NCBI GenBank assembly: GCA_902557845.1
Contig: CACEBX010000003.1
Coordinates: 1-64,000, forward strand
Origin: Rhodospirillaceae bacterium
Lineage (GTDB): Bacteria > Pseudomonadota > Alphaproteobacteria > TMED109
Direction of reading: 5' to 3'
DNA: 64,000 bases
The translations under genes and the position numbers were made by a program. Of the stretch, positions 1-6,741 are shown piece by piece; positions within the stretch are counted from its first letter, which is position 1, and the number at the start of each line of letters is the position of its first letter. The notes under the pieces were generated by a model. The model was not told where the DNA came from. It did no database searches and was given only the letters and a program-made list of their open reading frames with translations.

Positions 1-366
1 CTTGATAATAAGAGTAAAGTTGTTTTATATAAAACAGAGGGTAATTTTAAAACTGATTTAGATCTATATGGTAGTACAGATTGTTTGGGTGTATTTAAAA
101 AAATTAATAATGCCGCAGATTTAGATCTTACCTGTGAATTTGTTGACCAAAATAATAACAAAATGTGGGCAACTTTAATAAGACAAACTGAGGATATAGA
201 TGCAGGGGTAGGAAGAATGTTTATATTTGGAGGAACAGGAAAGTGGAATTATTTAAAAGGTACTTCTTGCAAATACGCAGTGACCTTAAACAATTCAATA
301 TGGTTTACTTCTACTATTTGTAATGTAGATGAAGACAAATATAGTAAATTTAAAAAGGAAGAGTAA
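1..366 (+). CDS. Exported GTGK-motif protein, 5'-truncated by window edge
   Basis: The reading frame is open from base 1, so the start codon and signal peptide lie outside the window. The C-terminal part shows GGTGKWNYLKGTSC and a second cysteine (STICNVD), the same layout as four other genes here (833, 1370, 2504 and 8193). Conserved features of this family are G-T/S-G-K/P-aromatic, a cysteine 6-8 residues later, and a final cysteine, which suggests one disulfide in a periplasmic or secreted beta-rich protein. The function is unknown. A TTG at 85 could serve as a start, but this is unlikely because the upstream frame is open and family-like. Confidence 0.75.
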   Translation, partial: LDNKSKVVLYKTEGNFKTDLDLYGSTDCLGVFKKINNAADLDLTCEFVDQNNNKMWATLIRQTEDIDAGVGRMFIFGGTGKWNYLKGTSCKYAVTLNNSIWFTSTICNVDEDKYSKFKKEE

Positions 367-456
367 ATGATTACAGAAACTTTTTTACCAATGTTTTATA
401 TGTTAATCATATGAAAAATAATTTTGTAAAAAGTAGAGATAAAAAATCTTAAAACT

Positions 457-672
457 TTAAGTTTCAAGATTCTCATTCCCTTTACTGGCATCTTTAGGAA
501 TACATTCTGATTTTGTTTTAATTTCTTTGCCAGGAAATTTAAAAGAGAAGTCTATTTTTTTTGATGCTTTTAAACATTCTTCTTTATTACTATAGGTTAT
601 TCTAAGTTCTATATCTTTTGACTCTTTTTCAGGAGCGCTTAGAGTAAGTACAATTAAAAGAATATATGTCAT
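457..672 (-). CDS. Small putative exported protein, 71 aa
   Basis: A short hydrophobic start (TYILLIVLTLSAP) looks like a minimal signal peptide, followed by a charged body with two cysteines (EECLKAS and SECIPK) that could form a disulfide. It is not recognised as a known family. Its ATG overlaps the TGA of a recombinase-like gene remnant on the same strand (ATGA overlap), the same arrangement as at 2953. The upstream remnant and short length leave some doubt that it is expressed. Confidence 0.5.
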   Translation of the reverse strand: MTYILLIVLTLSAPEKESKDIELRITYSNKEECLKASKKIDFSFKFPGKEIKTKSECIPKDASKGNENLET

Positions 673-734
673 AAACCGTTTATAATACCCTTATCATAAA
701 TATCAGAATAGAAATCAGAACTTAATTCAGAATA
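669..734 (-). pseudogene. Recombinase-like gene remnant, copy 1 (C-terminal tail)
   Basis: Read on the minus strand, this fragment encodes SDFYSDIYDKGIING and then a stop, matching the tail of the larger remnant at 2950-3217 (SDFYLDIYDKSII) and the one at 4632-4745. Only about 22 codons survive and a stop (TAG, 735-737) closes the frame upstream. Its TGA overlaps the ATG of the minus-strand gene at 672. Confidence 0.6.
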
Positions 735-758
735 CTATAAATAAGATTATAATTATAA

Positions 759-774
759 TATAACATATGTTATA
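759..774. repeat. 16-bp perfect palindrome upstream of exported-protein pair
   Basis: TATAACATATGTTATA is a perfect inverted repeat about 60 bp before the ATG at 833. It could be an operator for the tandem exported genes 833 and 1370. In such AT-rich sequence a palindrome of this length may also arise by chance. Confidence 0.25.
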
Positions 775-832
775 AACTACCATTTGGTCTAAAATTAACT
801 TATTTTATATAATATAGTAATGGAGGTATGAA

Positions 833-1348
833 ATGAGGATAGTATTGCTTTTACTTTTTTATTTATTTTTTGCAAAAAATCTATTTTCTGGTGAAATGTT
901 ATGGAATGCTTACGGTCATTATGAATTTGATAAGGTATTTAATCTTTCAGAGAATAAACAGATATATTTTTTTAATAATAAACTTGTTACTACAACAAGC
1001 ATAGGACATAACTCAAGTGGAGGGTGTAAAGGACATGTATTGTACGAGAATAATATAGATAAAGGGGGTTTTTTTGTTTGTGAGTCAATGGATACTGATG
1101 GAGAAAAGTTTTTCACAGAATTTTCAGCAACCAGAGGAGAAAAAGAAGCATATGGTTTACAAAAGTTTAAAATCATTGCTGGCAGTGGAAAGTGGACAGA
1201 ATTAGTCGGGCAATCATGTATTGGGGCATGGTCTCAAATAAGACCCCTAGATAAAGAACTTAAAAATGCTAGTTTTCTTTGGAAAGGAAAATGTGAAGTA
1301 CCTGACAAGACTCTCGATAGAGTAAGAAATTATAAAAAACCTCAGTAA
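833..1348 (+). CDS. Exported GTGK-motif family protein
   Basis: The 171-aa product begins with a clear signal peptide (MRIVLLLLFYLFFAKNLFSG). The body carries paired cysteines (SGGCKGH and FFVCESMD) and the family signature near residue 125, AGSGKWTELVGQSC, with a last cysteine in KGKCEVPD. It is closest in layout to its neighbour at 1370, which starts 21 bp after this stop; the two look like a tandem duplication and probably form one transcript. A GGAGG-type ribosome site precedes the ATG. The family is not named here; the GTGK-aromatic motif recalls dirigent or allene-oxide-cyclase-like beta barrels, which is inference only. Confidence 0.8.
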   Translation: MRIVLLLLFYLFFAKNLFSGEMLWNAYGHYEFDKVFNLSENKQIYFFNNKLVTTTSIGHNSSGGCKGHVLYENNIDKGGFFVCESMDTDGEKFFTEFSATRGEKEAYGLQKFKIIAGSGKWTELVGQSCIGAWSQIRPLDKELKNASFLWKGKCEVPDKTLDRVRNYKKPQ

Positions 1349-1369
1349 CATATTAGAAGGGAGTATTTT

Positions 1370-1846
1370 ATGAAAATAGTATTTTGCTTAGTTTTATTTT
1401 TAACTTTTAGTATAAAGTCTGCGGAATTTACTTTTGAAGCATATGGTTTAATTAATATTGAAAACTCTGTGGTTACAAAAAATAAAGAATACACATATTT
1501 TTCTTATAAAAATGAGGGCGTTATAATCACAAACATTGATAGAGTAGGAGAAAGTCATTGTGCAGGAGGTTTAAATATAAGTAGAGGCAGAATGAATGGT
1601 GATGTTCTTTGTGAAAATATAAGTGGCGAATATTATTTTTATACAAAGTATTCAAACTTCAATATGGACCCTACAAATAATATATTAAAATTTGAAATAG
1701 TAGACGGAACAGGACCTTTTTTAGAATTGGTCGGACAGAAATGTACTGCTGCATATCTACCTATTCAATCAGATAAATATTTATTTAAAGGAAAATGTGA
1801 TATACCTGATGCCAACTTTCTCAGAATGAAAAACTTTAAAGACTAA
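1370..1846 (+). CDS. Exported GTGK-motif family protein
   Basis: A 158-aa protein with a signal peptide (MKIVFCLVLFLTFSIKSAE). Family features are the paired central cysteines (ESHCAGG and DVLCENI), the signature DGTGPFLELVGQKC (K replaced by P), and a closing cysteine in KGKCDIPD. It lies 21 bp after the related gene at 833 with an AGAAGGGAG ribosome site, so co-transcription is likely. The pair differ widely in sequence yet keep all four cysteines, consistent with two disulfides in the periplasm. The function is unknown. Confidence 0.8.
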   Translation: MKIVFCLVLFLTFSIKSAEFTFEAYGLINIENSVVTKNKEYTYFSYKNEGVIITNIDRVGESHCAGGLNISRGRMNGDVLCENISGEYYFYTKYSNFNMDPTNNILKFEIVDGTGPFLELVGQKCTAAYLPIQSDKYLFKGKCDIPDANFLRMKNFKD

Positions 1847-1981
1847 AAATTGGTTTTGCAAAGTTACTTCATCGGTCAAAACTATTCTATTACTGCAGAA
1901 TAGCAGTGTAGTGGTATAATAAGTTAGTTTTTATATTATTTTAATACCTTTAGCATTTAATTTAAATCAAAGGAGAAGAAT

Positions 1982-2507
1982 ATGAAGTATTTTAAAATTT
2001 ATTTATTAATTTTTTTTTTTGTTGTTAAATTATTTAAAAGCAAATTCATCAGATAATATTAATCACATTAAAAGTTTATTAGAAGGTAGGTATGAACTTG
2101 TTTATTGGAAACAAGATAATTTGAAATTTAATTATCCACAAATAGCAGGTACATTAGTTGTAAAAGATAATAAAATATCATTCACTTTAGATAGTAATAT
2201 GAAAGAAAATGAATCTCTGAAAATTATAGGGTGGGGTAACTATAACCTTTCTGTAAATGAATATAATTATGGATATTTTGATTTTAAAAAAATGACTGAT
2301 AATGGAGCAGATATGAAAGTAAATAAAACTCTACCATGGCAAGGCATGAGAAAATATAGTGTTTTATTAAAGAATGATAAATTATTACTTACTTCATCAA
2401 CAGGGAAGCAAACGTGGGAACTTGACAAAAAGTCTTTAATTTATACTGATAAGGAATGGGGTACGGATAAAAAAGAAGTTATAAGGTACTGGAAAAGAAT
2501 TAATTAG
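1982..2507 (+). pseudogene. Exported LEGRYELVYW-family protein, frameshifted in T11 tract
   Basis: The ATG at 1982 with ribosome site AAGGAGAAG begins MKYFKIYLLI, almost identical to the start of the gene at 3400. A run of eleven T (2010-2020) then shifts the frame; removing one T restores a continuous 174-codon frame matching the paralog (LLLNYLKANSSDN versus LFLNCLKVNSSEN). The rest (from 2019) is intact: LLEGRYELVYW, IGWGNY, PWQGMRKYSV, TGKQTWEL, EVIRYWKRIN. It is either a phase-variable or slippage-read gene, a young pseudogene, or a base-calling error. The family resembles lipocalin-like barrel proteins in general pattern only. The stop overlaps the convergent gene at 2504 by 4 bp. Confidence 0.75.
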
Positions 2508-2953
2508 TTTAATTTACACTTATGAGTATACCATACAATATCTTTGTGATATTGAACTCCATAAGGACACTTTACACCTACCATTTTTTTATATTTACCT
2601 GTGCCAGCAGTGTAGGTATTTATTCCACCTCCACCTTCTTCAACTGCAGATTTTCTATTGCGAATTGTCCAAAATGTTTCTCCATCCTGATTTGAAGCAA
2701 TACATCTAAAGTGAACATCAGCACTTTTGTCTTTATTAACTAATACATAACCTATACATTTTTCTCTACCGTAATCACCTTTGTTATCCTTCCAAGCAGC
2801 ATATTCACCGTGATAGACTATGAATTTGCTTCCATCTGGATATTCTATAGTGTTCGCATCTGCTGATGTATTGGTACCACCAACTTCATAAATATATTCT
2901 TCAGCAAAGATTTCTAATGGTAAAAAGAAAATAAGTAAAAAAAACATTCTCAT
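2504..2953 (-). CDS. Exported GTGK-motif family protein
   Basis: A 149-aa protein with signal peptide MRMFFLLIFFLPLEIFAEE. It shares with the gene at 8193 the stretches AAWKDNKGDYG (there ASWSDSEGDYG), TFWTIRNR (there TFWLIMNR), AGTGKYKKMVGVKC, and a final KCK, so these two form a subfamily of the exported GTGK proteins. Its ATG overlaps the TGA of an upstream recombinase-like remnant. Its stop overlaps the convergent gene at 1982-2507 by 4 bp. The function is unknown; a periplasmic or outer-surface role is inferred from the signal peptide. Confidence 0.8.
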   Translation of the reverse strand: MRMFFLLIFFLPLEIFAEEYIYEVGGTNTSADANTIEYPDGSKFIVYHGEYAAWKDNKGDYGREKCIGYVLVNKDKSADVHFRCIASNQDGETFWTIRNRKSAVEEGGGGINTYTAGTGKYKKMVGVKCPYGVQYHKDIVWYTHKCKLN

Positions 2954-3217
2954 AATTTCAATATAATACTCTTATCATAAATATCCAAATAGAAATCAGA
3001 TCGTACTTCAGGATACTTGTCCTTTAACTTTTCATCCTCACTCTTTTTCTTTTTATTATATAATCTATATGACCACTCTAAATATCTTTCCTCTTACACT
3101 AAGTATCCTTTTCTTATTTAGATGTTCCGCAATATCATTTAAGGTCATTCCTTTTTCTCTTAGTTTTGATATAGTTTCATATAGGAAGAATTGATACTCG
3201 GTATAGTGGTGGGACAT
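2950..3217 (-). pseudogene. Recombinase-like gene remnant, copy 2 (most complete)
   Basis: From an internal ATG at 3217 the minus strand encodes MSHHYTEYQFFLYETISKLR, then a helix-turn-helix-like stretch (MTLNDIAEHLN) and SVRGKIF, a pattern like the Recombinase domain of serine recombinases (IAxxLNxxG...RGKxW). The frame breaks near 3080 and continues one base shifted as KKKKSEDEKLKDKYPEVRSD, FYLDIYDKSIILKL, stop. About 89 codons in all, with no catalytic resolvase domain. The stop overlaps the ATG of the exported gene at 2953. Related tails occur at 669 and 4632. Confidence 0.6.
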
Positions 3218-3399
3218 TTGTAATATGGGACGACGTATTGTAGTAGTAAAACAGAAGAATGCATCAGCAGGCAAAAATGCGCACCTACAACGATAGCCAG
3301 TAACTAAATAATAGATGTATTTGGTACATTATGATTAACAGGTGAGTTATTATATTATTTTAACATTATATAAGTTAGATCAGTGAGGAAAGAGAAAAT

Positions 3400-3924
3400 A
3401 TGAAGTATTTTAAAATTTATTTACTAGTTTTGTTTTTATTTTTAAATTGTTTAAAAGTAAATTCATCTGAAAATATTATTGATATTAAAAAATTATTAGA
3501 AGGTAGGTATGAACTTGTTTATTGGATAGAAAATAAAATACAATATGATTACCCAGAAGTAGCAGGAGTATTAGTCATAAATAATAATAATGCTTTAATT
3601 ACTATGGATAAAAATATGCATTCAAATAAGTCTGTAGAATTAATTGGTTGGGGAAGATATAAAATTAACACTAAATCATTTCATATTGGATGGCATGATT
3701 GGAAGTTATTATTGATAGAAAATAATATTAAAACAGTAAAAAAAAAATCTCCTTGGGAAGGTATGAGAGAATATAGTGTAGCTTTAAAAGGTAATAAATT
3801 AGTTTTAACCTCACTAACTGGCAAACAATCTTGGGAGTTAAGTCAGAATTCCTTAGTTTATAGGGATAAAGAGTGGGGTGAAGATAAAGATGAAGTTATA
3901 AGGTATTGGAAAAGAGTTAATTAA
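3400..3924 (+). CDS. Exported LEGRYELVYW-family protein
   Basis: A 174-aa protein with signal peptide MKYFKIYLLVLFLFLNCLKVNSS. It is the intact partner of the frameshifted gene at 1982; shared blocks are LLEGRYELVYW, IGWGxY, PWEGMREYSV, KLVLTSLTGKQSWEL and EVIRYWKR. A tryptophan-rich, beta-strand-like pattern suggests a small barrel such as a lipocalin-like domain, but no family is recognised with certainty. A GAGGAAAGAGAAAA stretch precedes the ATG. Being the intact copy, it may be the functional survivor of a duplication that flanked genes 2504 and 2950. Confidence 0.75.
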   Translation: MKYFKIYLLVLFLFLNCLKVNSSENIIDIKKLLEGRYELVYWIENKIQYDYPEVAGVLVINNNNALITMDKNMHSNKSVELIGWGRYKINTKSFHIGWHDWKLLLIENNIKTVKKKSPWEGMREYSVALKGNKLVLTSLTGKQSWELSQNSLVYRDKEWGEDKDEVIRYWKRVN

Positions 3925-3948
3925 TTAGTATGACTAATATAAAAAGTA

Positions 3949-3968
3949 TAACCTCACTAACTGGCAAA
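3949..3968 (+). repeat. 20-nt exact copy of an internal gene segment
   Basis: The 20 bases TAACCTCACTAACTGGCAAA lie 25 bp after the stop at 3924 and are identical to 3806-3825 inside the gene (coding for LTSLTGK). This looks like a short duplication or template-switch scar. Confidence 0.6.
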
Positions 3969-4005
3969 AGCATTAACTGTAGAATAGGGGTTTAATTGGG
4001 AATTA

Positions 4006-4611
4006 TTATTTATTATACCATTTAATAGCATCTTCAAACCTATCATCTCCCCAAAACAACTCTTTTTCTACTATGAAGGTAGGAGCACCAAATATACCCT
4101 TTGATTTAGCAATTTTAGTTTGTTCAATTAAACTATTTTTAACTTCATTTGTTAATGCTTTCTTTTTAATCTCTTCGTAATTTATATTTAATTTTTTAAA
4201 TGTAAGAATAAAGTTCTCGTCCTCTCCAGCAGGTAATTTATTTATAAACCAATTATGGTAAGTTAATTCTAAATATTCTAAACACCATCCTTCATTGACT
4301 CCTAATAATGCAATTTGGTTTGCAAGTTCCATATTTTTTAAAGGATAAGGGACAGGCAGACTTGGGATAACTATTTTATAAATTTCTGCTCTTCTTTGAA
4401 TATCTCTCCACATGTGATCGACTTTAATTTTTTTTGATGGTGGAAATGGTCTATTATCCATTTCAATCATAATGCTTCTAACATTAAATGGTTTTAAATT
4501 AAGATTAATATTTTTTTTTTTTACTATATCTTTTATTCTGGTTACTGTTAAATAAGTATAAGTACTTCCTATAGAAAACCATAAATCAATTTTTTTTTTT
4601 TCCTTATTCAA
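4006..4611 (-). CDS. 2-hydroxychromene-2-carboxylate isomerase / DsbA-family kappa-GST-like protein
   Basis: 201 aa, the usual length for the HCCA isomerase group of the DsbA/kappa-GST superfamily. The N-terminal strand KIDLWFSIGSTYTYL (residues 7-21) carries the serine that replaces the thioredoxin cysteine and contacts glutathione; the C-terminal GIFGAPTFIVEKELFWGDDR is the cis-proline loop and family hallmark. Members isomerise aromatic degradation intermediates or act as glutathione-dependent reductases, and the substrate here is unknown. It starts with TTG. The gene stands alone on its strand, 20 bp after a recombinase-like remnant. Confidence 0.85.
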   Translation of the reverse strand: MNKEKKKIDLWFSIGSTYTYLTVTRIKDIVKKKNINLNLKPFNVRSIMIEMDNRPFPPSKKIKVDHMWRDIQRRAEIYKIVIPSLPVPYPLKNMELANQIALLGVNEGWCLEYLELTYHNWFINKLPAGEDENFILTFKKLNINYEEIKKKALTNEVKNSLIEQTKIAKSKGIFGAPTFIVEKELFWGDDRFEDAIKWYNK

Positions 4612-4631
4612 TTCTTAATCCCTAACTATTA

Positions 4632-4745
4632 TTAATACCATTTACTAAACATAATACTTTTATCATAAATATCCAGATAGAAATCAAATCATATTTTAGT
4701 ATACTTCTCTTTTAACTTTTCATTTGTTACTCTTTTTCTTTTCAT
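4632..4745 (-). pseudogene. Recombinase-like gene remnant, copy 3
   Basis: The minus strand reads MKRKRVTNEKLKEKYTKI, then a TGA, then FDFYLDIYDKSIM and a stop. It aligns with copy 2 (SEDEKLKDKYPEVRSDFYLDIYDKSII) and copy 1, but has an in-frame stop where copy 2 has arginine. It lies 20 bp upstream of the minus-strand gene starting at 4611, the same position relative to a downstream gene as the other copies. Confidence 0.6.
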
Positions 4746-4820
4746 TATAGAATTATATGTATTATATTATTATCTATACTTTATTTAACTTACTTTTTAA
4801 ATAATCAAGGCTTCATATAA

Positions 4821-5210
4821 ATGAGTAGAGCATTAAAATTTAATTGTATTAAACAATGGAAGAATATTATTTTATCAGGTGATGCAGATAACCTTGAAAA
4901 GATTATTCATAAAAATGCAACTTTTTATTCTCCTATAGTTTTTACTCCTCAAGTAGGAAAAAAAAAAGTAGTACACTATTTATCTAATGCTGTGAAAGTA
5001 TTTAAATATAGGGATTTTAAATATACAAATATAATTAAAAATGAAAACTATTATAGCGCAGAATTTGAAGCAATATTTGATAAAATTATTGTAAATGGTA
5101 TAGATTTAATAAATACAAAAAATAATTTGATATATGAATTCAAAGTTTTTTTAAGACCATTACAAGGATTAGAAGTGGTTTGGAAAGAGATGGAAAAACA
5201 GCTTAAGTAA
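4821..5210 (+). CDS. SnoaL / NTF2-like fold protein
   Basis: 129 aa, the size of a single NTF2-like cone domain. Typical features are an N-terminal helix (INxxxxKQWKNIILSGDADNL), the strand HKNATFYSPIVFTPQVGKK around residues 32-50, then HYLSNAVKVF and a set of strands ending FKVFLRPLQGLEVVWKEM. Such proteins bind or isomerise small ligands, often steroid- or polyketide-like; the ligand here is unknown. It is isolated between the HCCA isomerase (diverging) and the methyltransferase (converging). Confidence 0.75.
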   Translation: MSRALKFNCIKQWKNIILSGDADNLEKIIHKNATFYSPIVFTPQVGKKKVVHYLSNAVKVFKYRDFKYTNIIKNENYYSAEFEAIFDKIIVNGIDLINTKNNLIYEFKVFLRPLQGLEVVWKEMEKQLK

Positions 5211-5236
5211 CATAACCTAGTTGTGATAACTGTTTA

Positions 5237-5986
5237 TTATCCAGCTTGCATTCTTTTTTTTGATAAGCTAACGTAATTTTTTTCTATCTCTATTCCTATA
5301 AAGTTTCGGTTATTTATTTTACAAGCTAACCCTGTTGTGCCACTTCCAGCGAATGGGTCTAAAACGTAATCTTGTTCTTTGGTTGTTGCTAATAAAATCC
5401 TATTGATAAGTTCTATTGGTTTTTGTGTAGGGTGTCTTCCAAACTTCTTTTCATCTTTTTTAGGTGAAGTCATAGTCCATACATCTTTCATTTGTTTATT
5501 ATTATTTAGCAACTTCATATCTTTATAATTGAATAAATGTTTTGACTTATTATTCTTTGCTGCCCATATGATAGTTTCTGTGCTGTGTGTAAAATTTCTA
5601 CAAGCAAGATTTGGAGGTGGATTGGGTTTTTGCCATGTTATATTATTTAATATTTTCATATTAATCTGTTGCATAGCATATCCTATTGAATAAATTACAT
5701 GGAGGGTTCCTGAGACCATTATAGTTCCATTAGGTTTTAAGACTTTTTGACATCTAGTTAACCAAGCTATATTAAACTCGTGATTTATCTCTGCTCCTTT
5801 TGACTTATCCCAGTTTCCTTTATCTACCTTTACCATCTTTCCATTTTGACAAGTTATTCCACCATTCGACAAGAAATATGGAGGATCTGCATAGATGAAG
5901 TCAAAAAACTTTCCGTTTTTACTATAAAAATCATCTAAAACTTTTAAACAATTTCCTTGTAAAATTTTTTGATAAACTTTATTCAT
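5237..5986 (-). CDS. DNA adenine-N6 methyltransferase, beta class (orphan)
   Basis: Motif order is DPPYF near the N-terminus (motif IV, IYADPPYFLSNGG) and DPFAGSGTTG near the C-terminus (motif I, AdoMet binding), which defines the beta group of amino-methyltransferases. ITCQNGKMVKVDKGNWDKSKG and GRHPTQKP are typical of the DpnA/YhdJ/CcrM-like group. The ATG at 5986 gives the usual start (MNKVYQKILQGNCLKVL); a TTG 12 codons upstream (6022) is possible but adds an unrelated extension. No restriction endonuclease is adjacent, so it is probably a solitary methylase acting in regulation, repair or the cell cycle. It lacks a CcrM-type C-terminal extension. Confidence 0.88.
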   Translation of the reverse strand: MNKVYQKILQGNCLKVLDDFYSKNGKFFDFIYADPPYFLSNGGITCQNGKMVKVDKGNWDKSKGAEINHEFNIAWLTRCQKVLKPNGTIMVSGTLHVIYSIGYAMQQINMKILNNITWQKPNPPPNLACRNFTHSTETIIWAAKNNKSKHLFNYKDMKLLNNNKQMKDVWTMTSPKKDEKKFGRHPTQKPIELINRILLATTKEQDYVLDPFAGSGTTGLACKINNRNFIGIEIEKNYVSLSKKRMQAG

Positions 5987-6052
5987 TTTTGCATAACTTA
6001 AAGTAGTTATTATTACTTTCAAAATAATTCGTAAATAATTTATAATAGCATA

Positions 6053-6368
6053 ATGTATGTATACATAATTTTATTTTTTGCTATAGATTTTGAGGTTCTA
6101 GGTACATATTGTTGCCAGTTTCAAAAAATTTTACTAAAGTGGTACCTACTGCCATATTGCTTATATCATATACAATATCGATTTTTTTATTAGCATATTT
6201 ATCTACAAGGTTGCCTTTACCAATAATTTATTCATTCTGGGCTGGTTTAGGTATATTTCCTGTAACGTTACTTAGTTTCTTTTTATATAAGCAGGTTTAA
6301 ATTGGCAAATATTTATAGGTTTATTTTTAATTATTTTGGGTGTTGTAATAGTAAGTATATATAAATAA
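6053..6368 (+). pseudogene. SMR-family small multidrug efflux transporter, double frameshift
   Basis: Three successive frames together rebuild a complete SMR protein of about 105 aa. Frame one from ATG 6053 gives MYVYIILFFAIDFEVLGT (first membrane helix, with an acidic residue near the usual position 14). The frame at 6109 gives LPVSKNFTKVVPTAILLISY and PLPIIYSFWAGLGIFPVTLL (the family's AYAxWxGxG motif). The frame at 6291 gives AGLNWQIFIGLFLIILGVV and ends at 6368. Each change fits a one-base deletion. SMR pumps export cationic drugs as dimers; this copy should be dead. Confidence 0.8.
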
Positions 6369-6477
6369 AAGCATGAAGAAATTAAAAATGTAAATATATG
6401 TAAATAAATAATATTTTAATTGTAAACTTAGTAAAATCTAGTATAATATTTGAGGTTTAACATATCCGGGAGAGAAT

Positions 6478-6642
6478 ATGGACTATAACTTAAATAAAGA
6501 AAGAGAGAAAAGACTAGCTAGAACTGGTAAATGGTTTAAAGAGTCTTCATCAGGAAGAAATAAAGACATTTACCTAACTTACTTAATACCACTATTATTA
6601 ATTATTTCACTTTGCGCTACTGTATTTATAGCAATTAAATAA
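6478..6642 (+). CDS. Small single-pass membrane protein, 54 aa
   Basis: A short frame with a good ribosome site (CGGGAGAGA, 6-10 bp before ATG). The N-terminal half is highly charged (MDYNLNKEREKRLARTGKWF), followed by KDIYLTYLIPLLLIISLCATVFIAI, one membrane helix at the C-terminus. The expected topology is a basic cytoplasmic domain with the tail in the inner membrane. No family is recognised. It is followed by a hairpin that could terminate transcription. Confidence 0.6.
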   Translation: MDYNLNKEREKRLARTGKWFKESSSGRNKDIYLTYLIPLLLIISLCATVFIAIK

Positions 6643-6669
6643 TAATAAGGTATTAGTAATTAACTTGTA

Positions 6670-6700
6670 AGTAAAAATATTTAAAAAAACTATTTTTACT
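6670..6700. terminator. AT-rich hairpin between convergent genes
   Basis: AGTAAAAATA (6670-6679) pairs with TATTTTTACT (6691-6700) around an 11-nt loop, followed by TTTAT. It lies between the stop at 6642 and the convergent gene ending at 6742, so it may stop transcription from both sides. There is little GC in the stem, so it would be weak. Confidence 0.4.
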
Positions 6701-6741
6701 TTATAGAGAGATATATTTTTTAAATTTTTATGTAGTGGAAT

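Noticed and set aside
919-1176. Minus-strand 85-aa open frame inside the exported gene at 833
   Set aside because: Lies antisense within a gene with a signal peptide and family motif, has no family features and no ribosome site.
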